18,348 bases of DNA from an uncultured Clostridia bacterium (GCA_948528155.1 CAOSZT010000015.1:1-18348), one strand, 5' to 3'; shown: positions 1-8,156, numbered from the stretch's first letter. A program made the numbers and translations. The notes: a model not told the origin generated them from the letters alone.

Positions 1-55
1 AAATTATATATTATTTTATATGTATCAGAGGATCTAAATTGTTGAGTATTTATTT

Positions 56-80
56 ATATTGGTTATTATTCTAACCATAT
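56..80. repeat. short inverted repeat downstream of the protease gene
   Basis: ATATTGGTTA (56-65) faces TAACCATAT (72-80) across a 6-nt loop, with one bulged base. It lies about 80 nt beyond the stop codon of the minus-strand protease gene. No clear T-run follows it on the minus strand, so it is only a weak candidate for that gene's transcript end. The rest of 1-161 shows no gene or other structure that I can support. Confidence 0.3.
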
Positions 81-161
81 TTGATGAACTTTTACATGAA
101 ATGATGTTACACATATACCTATTTTGTTTTTTTCATAATTTTACCTCTTAATTGTTATATA

Positions 162-3100
162 TTATTTAACATATTTACTTAATTTTTTATATCTAATAAA
201 TAAGAATATTCCAATACACAATAATGCAACAATAGCAATAATTATAGTAAATTTAATTCCAGCATTAGGTAATTTTCCATTGGCAGTTGTTTTATCTTTA
301 AAAGAAGTATCACCAGAAGAATTATTTGTACTTGAATCTATATTATTTATTTTATTGTTATCTACAAAAATTTCTATATTTTTATCTGTTTCTAATTTCA
401 TTGGTTTAGATACAGAAATACTTTGATTTCCACCTTTTATAGCAACTTCTTTAACATATAAATATATTACATCTTTATCAGAAATTTCATTGTAATTTGT
501 AATATTTCTTGAATCTATTAAAAATTGTAATTTATTATTAGAGTTTTGTGCTTCTGAAATTTTAGTCCAATTATTTATGTTTTGTTCATTTGCATTTGAA
601 GATAAATAATAATAATATTCAAGTTTATCATTATTTAAGTTTTTTATAATATTATCAATTTCAACATTTATTAAAATATAATCTTTTTGTGTGTTATTTG
701 TAAAGAAATATCCTTGAGCATTTTTAATATCACATTTTATATTATTCAAGTCTGAATTTTGTGCTTTTGAATCATCTTTATCTTCATTGTCATCTTTATC
801 TGTGTTTTCATTGTCATTATCTTCATTGTCTTCATTATCTGTATTGTCATTATCATCTTTGTCATCATCTGTGTCTTGTGGTTTAACTATTTCAATTTCA
901 AGTTGTGTAGAAATAGATTGATAAGCAATAGTAATTGAAATTTTTCCTAAAGTTTTATTGTTAAAGCCTGTAACTGTTAAATCATTTGAAGTCAAATCAA
1001 TATTTTCTGTTGATCCATCATTATAAGTAACTTTTATACTTCCTCCAGTTAAATCTAAATTTTCTGTATTTTGAATATATGTTAATTTTGTTGGGTTTTT
1101 AATAATAGTTAATGATGTTGCTGTTTTTTCTTCTACAGATATTGATTGAGTAACAGTTTTATCTTGATATTTTATTGTTACAGTAGTTTGGTCTTTTTTT
1201 AGATTAGTTCCATTTTCTATTGTATAATTTAATATTTCTTCAGTTGAATTGTCCTCAAATTTTCCAATAATTATCATACCAGTGGTATCAAAGTTTTGAC
1301 CAATTATATATTTTGTTTTGTTTGGTGCTTTTTGTATTGTAATTTCAATTAAAGCATTAGGTGTAACTGAAATTTGTTGTTTTACTGTTTTGCCTTCATA
1401 TGAGATTGTTACTTGAGTTTGATCAATTTTTAAATTGTTTCCATCTACTATAGTATAGTCTGATATTGTTTTTGTAGAATTATTTTTATAGGTGGCTTCT
1501 ATAATCATTCCAGTTTTATCAAAATTTTGTCCTTCTTTATAATTTGTTTTTGTAGGTGGTGTTTTTATTTTTAATTCAGTAATTGTATTTTTTTCTACAC
1601 TAATTGGCTGTGTAATTGTTTTATCATTGTATTTTATTGTTACACTTTCTTGATTAAATTTTAAGTCTGTACCATTTAAAATTTCATAATTTGAATCATC
1701 TAATATTGTAGATGTATTATTGTTAAAATATGCTTTTACAACCATACCAGTTTTGTCAAAATTATCTCCTTCAATATAGTTTGTTTTATTAGGTGGTGTT
1801 ATAATTTCAATATTTTTTAAAGAGTCATCTACTATTTCTGAAGTTTGTGAAACTGTAAATGCTTTTATTGTGGAATCTCCATCAAGTAAACTAGCATTTT
1901 CAGAAGACAATTTACTAAGATCATACCAATCTTCATTTCTTTCAAAGCCAATTTTGGAAGTAGTAAAACATTTTCCTTCTTCTACTTGTACAACATTAAA
2001 ATCATCTATTAAATCAGTAGGAGATTCTGTTGCAAATATTACATTTTCATCGTTAGGGTCTGTTAGTTCAATAGCTACAGCAAAAGAATCTGATTTTAGT
2101 TCAATAGGTTTTTCAAATTCTAAAGTATGATATCCTTGAGGTACAGTTACTGATTCGCCTGATTTTAGAGTTACTAATTGTAAATCATCTTTTGTTTTTC
2201 CAGTTCCATTAGGATTTATATATACTTTACAATTATATGTTTGACAGTTATATAATGAAATTTGATTTAAGTATTCTGTTCCATTTGTAGTTTTGTTAAA
2301 AATGTTACATAATATAATACTAGAATTATCCATTTGTATTTCTTGAGAAGGATAATAGTAGTCATATTGATATATGTGATCATAATTTGTTTTGTCAGTA
2401 GCTTTTTGTATACCAACCATATTTTGAGATATATTAACATCTTCATAAGATACATAAATAATACCATTGTCTCCAATTTTACTATAAGCTTTATTATTCT
2501 CAATAGTATAACCTAATTGTTGTATAAATTCATTTGGAATTGAAGAAGCTGTGTTCCAACCATTTGATATACATTCACTATTATAAGTTGTGAATATTTT
2601 GTTTTTTAAATCTGATAAGTCATATTCTAGTTTTTCTCCCCAAGAGTTTCTTACAATCCAAGCTCCATTTGATCTTGGTCTTGCACCTTCAACAAAATTG
2701 TTAATACTGTAATTGTCATCCCAGCCAATAATTGAAATAGCATGGTCTATTGGATGTGATAGGGGAAAGTTACAATATTTAGCAGCAGTTTCATTATTAT
2801 AACAACTTCCAGAGAAAATAGATGAATTATCACCATGTAGTGGAGCAAATATTGCACCATAATTTTGTATGTGTTGTTTAAGTTGATTCATTATTTGAAC
2901 TTTTTGTTCACCTATTGCCATTTGATAGTCTGGAAATTCGATAATATCAGATACCTGACTTGTAACAGTTTTATTTTGAATTTGACTTATATTGATAATG
3001 TTTTCATTGTCTTCAAATGGCATTTCTGCTTCTTCTATTGCACCTAATCCATTTGTTAAATAGCTATGAGCAAGATACCAGTTACCACCATCTTCAGGGT

Positions 3101-3590
3101 TTCTATTATATCCATCTGGATTTATTACATTGTTTTCAAATACTCTACTTGTAGCGTAGTTCATATGTCTTTCAGAAAAGTCATATATTTTTGATTGATT
3201 TGTGCCTTTTTTATAATTTGATAAAGCAATTGTTGTTTCTAATGATGATATTGCAGCAAAAGCCCAACATGATCCAGTGGATTTTTGATCTTTTATAATT
3301 AAATTATTTGGTATTATGTCTTTTAGACTAAACCTTGGATTAATACTAGAACGTAGTATGTTTGTTCTGTAAAATGGATTTTTTGAAGTATTGTTTGTAA
3401 ATGGAATATCATACATTCTAGGTTGTGATATTTTTTCTCTTTCTTCTTTAGGAAGTTCAATCCATTTGTTAAAGTTTTCAGAATGTTCGACTTTTTTTAA
3501 AGTACTTTTTGCATATGATTTTTCACTTAGTGATAAAATTAATATTATTAATAAAATGATTGTGATAAATATTTTCTTTTGTTTTTTCAT
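162..3590 (-). CDS. Sortase-anchored papain-family (C1) protease with lectin-like and Ig-like domains
   Basis: Secreted, wall-anchored cysteine protease of 1142 aa. A signal peptide spans about 1-27, with cleavage likely after SYA. The C1 catalytic domain (about 85-330) has all papain landmarks: oxyanion Gln102, Cys108 in GSCWAF, His283 in DHAISIIGW and Asn315 in NSWG. Residues about 375-585 resemble the lectin-like domain that follows C1 domains in some clostridial and archaeal proteins (IYQYD, GYHTLEF). Four Big_3-type Ig repeats follow (591-902), then an Asp/Asn/Glu spacer (904-940), an unrecognised domain (about 945-1075), and LPNAG (1107-1111) with a hydrophobic stretch and basic tail. 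The start is supported by AAGGAAGG just upstream and by the signal peptide. No propeptide family was recognised; 28-85 could serve as one. The gene is monocistronic and divergent from the 36-codon ORF. Substrate unknown. Ala at motif position 4 is a departure from LPXTG. Confidence 0.93.
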   Translation of the reverse strand: MKKQKKIFITIILLIILILSLSEKSYAKSTLKKVEHSENFNKWIELPKEEREKISQPRMYDIPFTNNTSKNPFYRTNILRSSINPRFSLKDIIPNNLIIKDQKSTGSCWAFAAISSLETTIALSNYKKGTNQSKIYDFSERHMNYATSRVFENNVINPDGYNRNPEDGGNWYLAHSYLTNGLGAIEEAEMPFEDNENIINISQIQNKTVTSQVSDIIEFPDYQMAIGEQKVQIMNQLKQHIQNYGAIFAPLHGDNSSIFSGSCYNNETAAKYCNFPLSHPIDHAISIIGWDDNYSINNFVEGARPRSNGAWIVRNSWGEKLEYDLSDLKNKIFTTYNSECISNGWNTASSIPNEFIQQLGYTIENNKAYSKIGDNGIIYVSYEDVNISQNMVGIQKATDKTNYDHIYQYDYYYPSQEIQMDNSSIILCNIFNKTTNGTEYLNQISLYNCQTYNCKVYINPNGTGKTKDDLQLVTLKSGESVTVPQGYHTLEFEKPIELKSDSFAVAIELTDPNDENVIFATESPTDLIDDFNVVQVEEGKCFTTSKIGFERNEDWYDLSKLSSENASLLDGDSTIKAFTVSQTSEIVDDSLKNIEIITPPNKTNYIEGDNFDKTGMVVKAYFNNNTSTILDDSNYEILNGTDLKFNQESVTIKYNDKTITQPISVEKNTITELKIKTPPTKTNYKEGQNFDKTGMIIEATYKNNSTKTISDYTIVDGNNLKIDQTQVTISYEGKTVKQQISVTPNALIEITIQKAPNKTKYIIGQNFDTTGMIIIGKFEDNSTEEILNYTIENGTNLKKDQTTVTIKYQDKTVTQSISVEEKTATSLTIIKNPTKLTYIQNTENLDLTGGSIKVTYNDGSTENIDLTSNDLTVTGFNNKTLGKISITIAYQSISTQLEIEIVKPQDTDDDKDDNDNTDNEDNEDNDNENTDKDDNEDKDDSKAQNSDLNNIKCDIKNAQGYFFTNNTQKDYILINVEIDNIIKNLNNDKLEYYYYLSSNANEQNINNWTKISEAQNSNNKLQFLIDSRNITNYNEISDKDVIYLYVKEVAIKGGNQSISVSKPMKLETDKNIEIFVDNNKINNIDSSTNNSSGDTSFKDKTTANGKLPNAGIKFTIIIAIVALLCIGIFLFIRYKKLSKYVK
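768..881 (-). repeat. low-complexity repeat encoding an acidic Asp/Asn/Glu spacer
   Basis: On the plus strand this stretch is a degenerate run of TCATCTT/TCATTGTC/TCATTATC hexamer-like units. It encodes residues about 904-941 of the protease, almost purely D, N, E, K and T. Such spacers typically carry a surface protein through the cell wall. The repetition makes it a likely place for in-frame length variation. Confidence 0.8.
885..1820 (-). repeat. four tandem Ig-like (Big_3-type) repeats
   Basis: Residues 591-902 of the protease contain four units of about 75-80 aa. The first three are close to one another, each with a TPPxKTxY/APNKTKY opening, a GxNFDxTGM motif, a D/NxST turn and a closing VTI-Y--KTV-Q-ISV strand. 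The fourth is more divergent (LDLTGGSIKVTYNDGST). They probably act as a stalk that displays the catalytic and lectin-like domains. Confidence 0.85.
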
Positions 3591-3632
3591 AAATTTTTCC
3601 TTCCTTTTTATTCATTTTTTTGATTTATTGTT

Positions 3633-3661
3633 AGTATAACATTTAATTGTAATTGTGTCTA
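3633..3661 (-). promoter_or_regulatory. sigma-A-type promoter of the protease gene
   Basis: Read on the minus strand: -35 TAGACA (3656-3661), a 17-nt spacer, and -10 TATACT (3633-3638) preceded by an extended TG. The start codon lies about 45 nt further on. The spacer contains AATTGTAATT, which recurs near the transcription start of the divergent ORF. Confidence 0.7.
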
Positions 3662-3668
3662 TATAATT

Positions 3669-3714
3669 ACCTTTAAGTTTCGGGATTTTTTCAAAAAACC
3701 GAAACTTAAAAGGT
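3669..3714. promoter_or_regulatory. central inverted repeat between divergent promoters
   Basis: ACCTTTAAGTTTCGG (3669-3683) pairs with CCGAAACTTAAAAGGT (3699-3714) with a single bulged A/T. The interior T6-C-A6 (3686-3698) could extend the pairing. It sits between the -35 boxes of the two divergent promoters and has no T-run after either arm, so an operator or a DNA/RNA structural element seems more likely than a terminator. Confidence 0.6.
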
Positions 3715-3722
3715 CAATATTA

Positions 3723-3751
3723 TTGAAATTTTATATTAAATATGTTATACT
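3723..3751 (+). promoter_or_regulatory. sigma-A-type promoter of the 36-codon ORF
   Basis: -35 TTGAAA (3723-3728), 17-nt spacer, -10 TATACT (3746-3751) with extended TG at 3743-3744. Expected transcription start is near 3758. ATGTTATACTA (3742-3752) is an exact inverted copy of 3632-3642, the -10 region of the protease promoter. Confidence 0.75.
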
Positions 3752-3792
3752 ATATATGTAACAATTGTAATTTTAGGATTATGGAGGGCTTT

Positions 3793-3903
3793 ATGAAAAA
3801 AGAAGAGGCAGAAATCCAGAAAAATACTGGAAAAGATAACATTGATAGGATGAATAAGATGTTAAAAGAATATCAGGAACAAAGAAATCTGGGAAAGAAA
3901 TAA
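3793..3903 (+). CDS. small charged protein of unknown function (36 aa)
   Basis: An ORF of 36 codons, rich in Lys, Glu, Asn and Gln, with no signal peptide, membrane segment or recognised domain; it is probably an amphipathic helix. The start at 3793 is chosen because GGAGGG (3783-3788) lies 4-5 nt upstream. The in-frame ATG at 3781 overlaps that site and has none of its own. The gene forms its own short transcription unit: a strong promoter at 3723-3751 and a hairpin terminator 12 nt after the stop give a transcript of about 190 nt. Evidence that it is coding is the ribosome site and the tidy unit, not homology. The transcript could instead, or also, act as a regulatory RNA. It lies between a divergent surface protease and the dnaG operon; I infer no function. 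Confidence 0.65.
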   Translation: MKKEEAEIQKNTGKDNIDRMNKMLKEYQEQRNLGKK

Positions 3904-3914
3904 TCCAATAGTGC

Positions 3915-3950
3915 AAGCACATCATTTTTATTGATGTGCTTTTGCTTTTT
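3915..3950 (+). terminator. Rho-independent terminator of the 36-codon ORF
   Basis: AAGCACATCA (3915-3924) and TGATGTGCTT (3932-3941) form a perfect 10-bp stem with a 7-nt loop. It is followed by TTGCTTTTT. It separates the small unit from dnaG. Confidence 0.85.
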
Positions 3951-3966
3951 AAAAAATAAAAAAGGA

Positions 3967-3995
3967 TTTACGTAAAATACGTCGAATAATATATA
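3967..3995 (+). promoter_or_regulatory. candidate promoter and palindrome ahead of dnaG
   Basis: TTTACG (3967-3972), 17 nt, TATATA (3990-3995) is a weak sigma-A-like match. The spacer start carries a 13-bp palindrome, ACGTA-AAA-TACGT (3970-3982), conspicuous because CpG is scarce here. It could be an operator for the dnaG-rpoD run. The weak hexamers keep confidence low. Confidence 0.35.
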
Positions 3996-4028
3996 TAAAT
4001 ATGTTTATTTGAAAGAAAGTGAGGAAAA

Positions 4029-5813
4029 ATGATAAGATACAGCGAAGAAATTTTAAATGAAGTGAGACAATTAAATGACATTGTAGATGTAATATCACAA
4101 TATATACATTTAAAAAGAAGTGGAAGAAATTTTTTTGGATTATGTCCATTTCATAATGAAAAATCACCATCATTTTCAGTATCACCAGATAAACAAATAT
4201 TTCACTGTTTTGGATGTGGAGTAGGTGGAAATGTAATAACATTTGTATCTAAAATAGAAGGAATGAACTTTATAGAAACAGTAAAAATGTTAGCAGAAAG
4301 AGCAAATATACAACTTCCAACATTAGAGAACAATGGAGATGTACAAAAGGAAATACTAAAAGATAAAGTATATAAAGTAAATGAATTTACAGCTGAATAT
4401 TATCATCAAAATTTATATGATAAAACACAAGCAAAAATAGCACAAGAATATGTAAAAAAAAGGCAATTAAAAAATGAAACTTTGCAATCATTTAAAATAG
4501 GATATTCAGGAAAGTTTGATGAGTTGTACAAAGAACTAAAGAAACAAGGGTTTGAAGATCAGGAAATATTAGAATCAGGTTTAGTAAATAAAAATGATAA
4601 AGGGCAATATATAGATAGATATAGAAATAGATTAATGTTTCCAATATGTGATGTAAGAGGACGTGTTATAGCATTTGGAGGTAGAGTGCTAGATGATTCA
4701 AAACCTAAATATATAAATTCACCAGAAAATGTTGTATATAGTAAAGGACGACATTTATTTGGTTTAAATGTAGCAAAAAGAAATGACATTAGAACATTGT
4801 TAATTGTGGAAGGCTATATGGATGTAATATCTTTACATCAAAGAGGTATAACAAATGTAGTAGCTTCACTTGGGACAGCTCTTACAGAGCAACAGGGTTG
4901 GTTACTTAGAAAAAATACTGAACAGATAGTTTTGAGTTTTGATTCAGATGAGGCTGGTATACAAGCTAAACTAAGAGCTTTAGATGTATTACAAAATATG
5001 GGGTGTGATTTACGTATTTTGCAAATGGAGGGGGCAAAGGACCCAGATGAATATGTTATAAAATATGGAAATGCACGTTTTAAAAATTTAGTAGACAAAG
5101 CACTTTCTGTGATTGAATTTAAAGTAAAGGTATTAAAAAAAGACTTAAATTTAGAAAATGTGAATGATAAAATTAAGTTTTTGAACGAAATAGCTAAATT
5201 AATTTCAAAAGTAAATAATACAATAGAAAAAGAAATATATATAGAAAAGATAGCAAGAGAATATAGTATTTCAAAGGAAGCAATAGAAGCAGAAGTTGCT
5301 AAATTGAAATATAAGAATGTAAAAAGCCAAAGAGTTTTAGAAAAACCAAAGCCAATTATTACACATAAAAAAGAGGATACAAATGAAATATCAGAAGATA
5401 TTAAAAAGAGAGAAAACACTGTAATATCAATAATATTAACGGGAGATTTACCAGTATTTAATATAATAAAACAAAATATAACAATTGAAGATTTCAAATA
5501 TGAAGTAAATAGAAGAATAGTAAAAAAGTTGTATGAAGAATTTGAAAAAGGAAATAGTAATATTAATGCGATAATAGACAGTTTAGAGCAAGAAGAACAA
5601 AATCAAATTACAAGTATAATGGCAGAAGATTATGGAATAGATAATTTAGAAAAGGCAATTGATGATGTGGTAAAAACTTATAAAATAGAAAAGTTAGAAA
5701 ATAAAAAAATAGAAGTTAGACAACAATTGAATAATATTACTGATTCTGAACAAAAAAAAGAATTAGAAAAAGAGCTAAATAATATAGTTATTATGTTAGC
5801 AAAAATAAAATAA
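4029..5813 (+). CDS. dnaG: DNA primase DnaG
   Basis: Makes the short RNA primers for lagging-strand and restart synthesis, working with the replicative helicase DnaB. At 594 aa it has the normal length and order. The N-terminal CHC2 zinc ribbon has Cys39, His42, Cys60 and Cys63. The RNA-polymerase-like core includes RYRNRLMFPI (197-206) and GGRVL. The TOPRIM domain has LLIVEGYMD (catalytic Glu261), FDSD (Asp305, Asp307) and KDPDE (337-341), the metal-binding acids. The C-terminal region from about 450, poorly conserved, is the expected helicase-binding domain. The start is supported by GTGAGG 6 nt upstream. It is the first gene of a dnaG-rpoD-mscS run, the classic macromolecular-synthesis arrangement (here without rpsU directly upstream). 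Nothing is missing or damaged. Confidence 0.98.
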   Translation: MIRYSEEILNEVRQLNDIVDVISQYIHLKRSGRNFFGLCPFHNEKSPSFSVSPDKQIFHCFGCGVGGNVITFVSKIEGMNFIETVKMLAERANIQLPTLENNGDVQKEILKDKVYKVNEFTAEYYHQNLYDKTQAKIAQEYVKKRQLKNETLQSFKIGYSGKFDELYKELKKQGFEDQEILESGLVNKNDKGQYIDRYRNRLMFPICDVRGRVIAFGGRVLDDSKPKYINSPENVVYSKGRHLFGLNVAKRNDIRTLLIVEGYMDVISLHQRGITNVVASLGTALTEQQGWLLRKNTEQIVLSFDSDEAGIQAKLRALDVLQNMGCDLRILQMEGAKDPDEYVIKYGNARFKNLVDKALSVIEFKVKVLKKDLNLENVNDKIKFLNEIAKLISKVNNTIEKEIYIEKIAREYSISKEAIEAEVAKLKYKNVKSQRVLEKPKPIITHKKEDTNEISEDIKKRENTVISIILTGDLPVFNIIKQNITIEDFKYEVNRRIVKKLYEEFEKGNSNINAIIDSLEQEEQNQITSIMAEDYGIDNLEKAIDDVVKTYKIEKLENKKIEVRQQLNNITDSEQKKELEKELNNIVIMLAKIK

Positions 5814-5878
5814 GTTTATCTAGTAAAATTTTAGAATATTTATTAGATAATAAGGGAATCGAAAGGAAATGAGTGTAA

Positions 5879-7045
5879 ATGTCTAATAAAAAAGAAGAAA
5901 ACAAAGAAGTAATAAAAAATGACGAGAAGAAAAAGGATATTGAGAAAGAAGATAAAAAAATAAATAAAGAAGAAAAAGAAAAAATAAATAATATAATAGA
6001 ACAAGCAAAAAAAGATGGAAAAATGACATATGCAGATTTAGCAACAAAATTGAATGATGTAAATCCTGAAAAAATAGATTCTGTATTTGATGAATTTGAA
6101 AAAGTTGGAATGGATATATTACCAGAAGATTTTGAAGAAGAACCAGATATTGAAGATTTAAAAGAAGTTGAAGAGATAAAATTAGATGAAATAACAGATA
6201 CAACTTTTGAGGGAATTAGTGTAGATGATCCTGTAAGAATGTATTTAAGAGAAATTGGGAAAATACCACTTTTGACTTTTGAAGATGAACTTGACCTTGC
6301 AAAAAAGATACTTGAAGGTGATGAAGAAGCAGAAAAAAGACTTGCTGAGTCAAATTTGAGACTTGTAGTTAGTATTGCAAAAAAGTATGTTGGTAGAGGA
6401 ATGCTATTTTTAGATTTAATACAAGAAGGTAATTTGGGATTAATAAAGGCAGTAGAAAAATTTGATTATACAAAAGGTTTTAAATTTAGTACTTATGCAA
6501 CTTGGTGGATAAGACAAGCAATTACAAGGGCAATAGCAGATCAAGCAAGAACAATAAGAATTCCAGTTCATATGGTAGAAACAATTAATAAATTAATACG
6601 TACATCAAGAAACTTATTACAACAATTAGGTAGAGAGCCAAGTCCAGAGGAAATTGCAAAAGAGATGGAAATATCAGTGGAAAAAGTAGTAGAAATACAA
6701 AAGATTGCACAAGATCCAGTATCACTAGAAACTCCTATTGGAGAAGAAGAAGATAGTCATTTAGGAGATTTTATTCAAGATGAAGATAGTCCAGCACCAC
6801 ATGATGCTGCTTCATATACACTTTTAAAGGAACAATTAGAAGATGTTATGAATACTTTAACTCCAAGAGAGGCTAAAGTATTAAAATTAAGATTTGGATT
6901 GGAAGATGGAAAGTCTAGAACTCTTGAAGAAGTTGGTAAAGAGTTTAATGTAACTCGTGAGAGAATAAGACAAATTGAGGCTAAGGCTTTGAGAAAATTG
7001 AGACATCCTAGTAGAAGTAAAAAATTAAGAGATTATATGGGGTAA
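5879..7045 (+). CDS. rpoD: Primary sigma factor (sigma-70/SigA)
   Basis: The housekeeping sigma factor that directs RNA polymerase to -35/-10 promoters such as those found in this window. Of 388 aa, residues about 36-80 look like region 1.1. DPVRMYLREIG (117-127) opens region 1.2. Regions 2.1-2.4 contain NLRLVVSIAKKY, DLIQEGNLGLIKAVEKFD and FSTYATWWIRQAI (the -10 readers), and region 3 follows from about 235. Region 4.2 (about 346-376) has the RTLEEVGKEFNVTRERIRQIE helix-turn-helix that reads -35. A very Lys/Glu-rich stretch (3-38) precedes region 1.1. Start: GAAAGGAAATGAG lies shortly upstream of ATG 5879. It follows dnaG by 65 nt and precedes the channel gene by 11 nt, so all three are probably co-transcribed, perhaps with an additional internal promoter that I cannot identify. 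Confidence 0.98.
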   Translation: MSNKKEENKEVIKNDEKKKDIEKEDKKINKEEKEKINNIIEQAKKDGKMTYADLATKLNDVNPEKIDSVFDEFEKVGMDILPEDFEEEPDIEDLKEVEEIKLDEITDTTFEGISVDDPVRMYLREIGKIPLLTFEDELDLAKKILEGDEEAEKRLAESNLRLVVSIAKKYVGRGMLFLDLIQEGNLGLIKAVEKFDYTKGFKFSTYATWWIRQAITRAIADQARTIRIPVHMVETINKLIRTSRNLLQQLGREPSPEEIAKEMEISVEKVVEIQKIAQDPVSLETPIGEEEDSHLGDFIQDEDSPAPHDAASYTLLKEQLEDVMNTLTPREAKVLKLRFGLEDGKSRTLEEVGKEFNVTRERIRQIEAKALRKLRHPSRSKKLRDYMG

Positions 7046-7056
7046 TAGGAAATAAT

Positions 7057-8133
7057 ATGGAAAACATAAATAGTTTTGTAGAAGGTATAAAGTCAATACA
7101 AATAAGCCAACTAATTGACATATTGATTGCAATAATAATATTTTTTATATTTAGAATATTTAGTAAAACTTTATCATATATAACAATTAGAATGTTTAAG
7201 AAAAGAGTGAAAAATAAAAAAATAATAAAAGATAATCCATTTTATATTCCATTAAAAATATTTTATTCAATTTTAGGAGTATATATAGCAATATTGTTTT
7301 TAAAGGCTCCTATAGGAATTAGTGATCAAATAATTTTAATTTTGACTAAAGCATTTAAAATAGCAGTTATAATATTATTTTCTAATGGAATTGCTAATAG
7401 TTTGACTATAAATAGTAATTTGGTTAATAAATTAAAAGAAAAGCTGAATCCAGATATAGAAGATTATATGTTTAAGTTTATATTAAAAGCAGTAAGAATT
7501 GTTATATATATAATTGCTGGATTTTTAGTTTTAACAGAATTAAATTATAATTTGAATGGTCTTGTAACAGGTTTAGGTATAAGTAGTGTTGTTATTACAC
7601 TTGCAGCACAAGATACTGCTAAAAATTTGTTTGGTGGATTGGTTATTTTTTTGGATAAGCCTTTTGTTGTTGGTGATTGGATAGAGGTTGATAAGTATGA
7701 AGGGACTGTTGAAGATATTACTTTTAGGAGTACAAGAGTAAGAGCTTTTGAAAATTCACTTATTAATATACCAAATTCAACAATTGCTAATGCTTCTATA
7801 ATAAATTGGAGTAGAATGGAAAAGAGAAGAAATAAGGTTAATTTGTGTTTAGAATTAAATACTCCTATTGACAAAATAGAAAAGGTGCAAGCTAGAATTA
7901 AAGAATTGTTGAAAAAACATGATGATGTTATTGATGATACTATTACTGTTAGATTTGATAATATTACTGATAATGGTATTAATTTGTTAGTTTGTAGTTA
8001 TACTAATTCAGTTGATTATGCTAGTTTTATTGAAGAAAAAGAAAAAATAAATTTTAAAATTATGCAAATTTTAAGAGAAGAAAATGTTGAGTTAGCATAT
8101 GATACCAAAACTGTGTTTTTGAAAAAAGATTAA
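7057..8133 (+). CDS. MscS-family small-conductance mechanosensitive channel
   Basis: Membrane channel that opens under membrane tension to release solutes on osmotic down-shock. The 358 aa contain hydrophobic segments at about 15-35, 62-82, 90-113 and 141-160. The MscS pore helix and hinge lie at about 168-197 (GLGISSVVITLAAQDTAKNLFGG). Then comes the signature beta domain: LDKPFVVGDWIEV (199-211), GTVEDITFRSTRVR (216-229) and NIPNS (237-241). The C-terminal alpha/beta cytoplasmic vestibule runs to the end. It has one more membrane segment than three-helix E. coli MscS, as in many YkuT/YbdG-type relatives. It starts 11 nt after rpoD with AGGA (7047-7050) upstream and ends the operon just before a hairpin. 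Confidence 0.95.
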   Translation: MENINSFVEGIKSIQISQLIDILIAIIIFFIFRIFSKTLSYITIRMFKKRVKNKKIIKDNPFYIPLKIFYSILGVYIAILFLKAPIGISDQIILILTKAFKIAVIILFSNGIANSLTINSNLVNKLKEKLNPDIEDYMFKFILKAVRIVIYIIAGFLVLTELNYNLNGLVTGLGISSVVITLAAQDTAKNLFGGLVIFLDKPFVVGDWIEVDKYEGTVEDITFRSTRVRAFENSLINIPNSTIANASIINWSRMEKRRNKVNLCLELNTPIDKIEKVQARIKELLKKHDDVIDDTITVRFDNITDNGINLLVCSYTNSVDYASFIEEKEKINFKIMQILREENVELAYDTKTVFLKKD

Positions 8134-8135
8134 GA

Positions 8136-8156
8136 AAAGCTCCTTTTTGGAGCTTT
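8136..8156 (+). terminator. hairpin terminator after the channel gene
   Basis: AAAGCTCC (8136-8143) and GGAGCTTT (8149-8156) form a perfect 8-bp stem with a T5 loop, starting 3 nt after the stop codon. The T-run afterwards is short and broken (TTTAAATTTA). It most likely ends the dnaG-rpoD-mscS transcript. Confidence 0.7.

Noticed and set aside
885..1820. Possible CRISPR or DNA satellite array because of regularly spaced similar segments
   Set aside because: The periodicity of about 230 nt matches Ig-like protein repeats in frame; the DNA copies are diverged and there are no constant short repeats with variable spacers.
4838..5497. 219-codon open frame on the minus strand inside dnaG
   Set aside because: It lies wholly antisense to an intact, highly conserved primase gene, has no ribosome site or domain, and long antisense frames are common opposite AT-rich, A-biased coding sequence.
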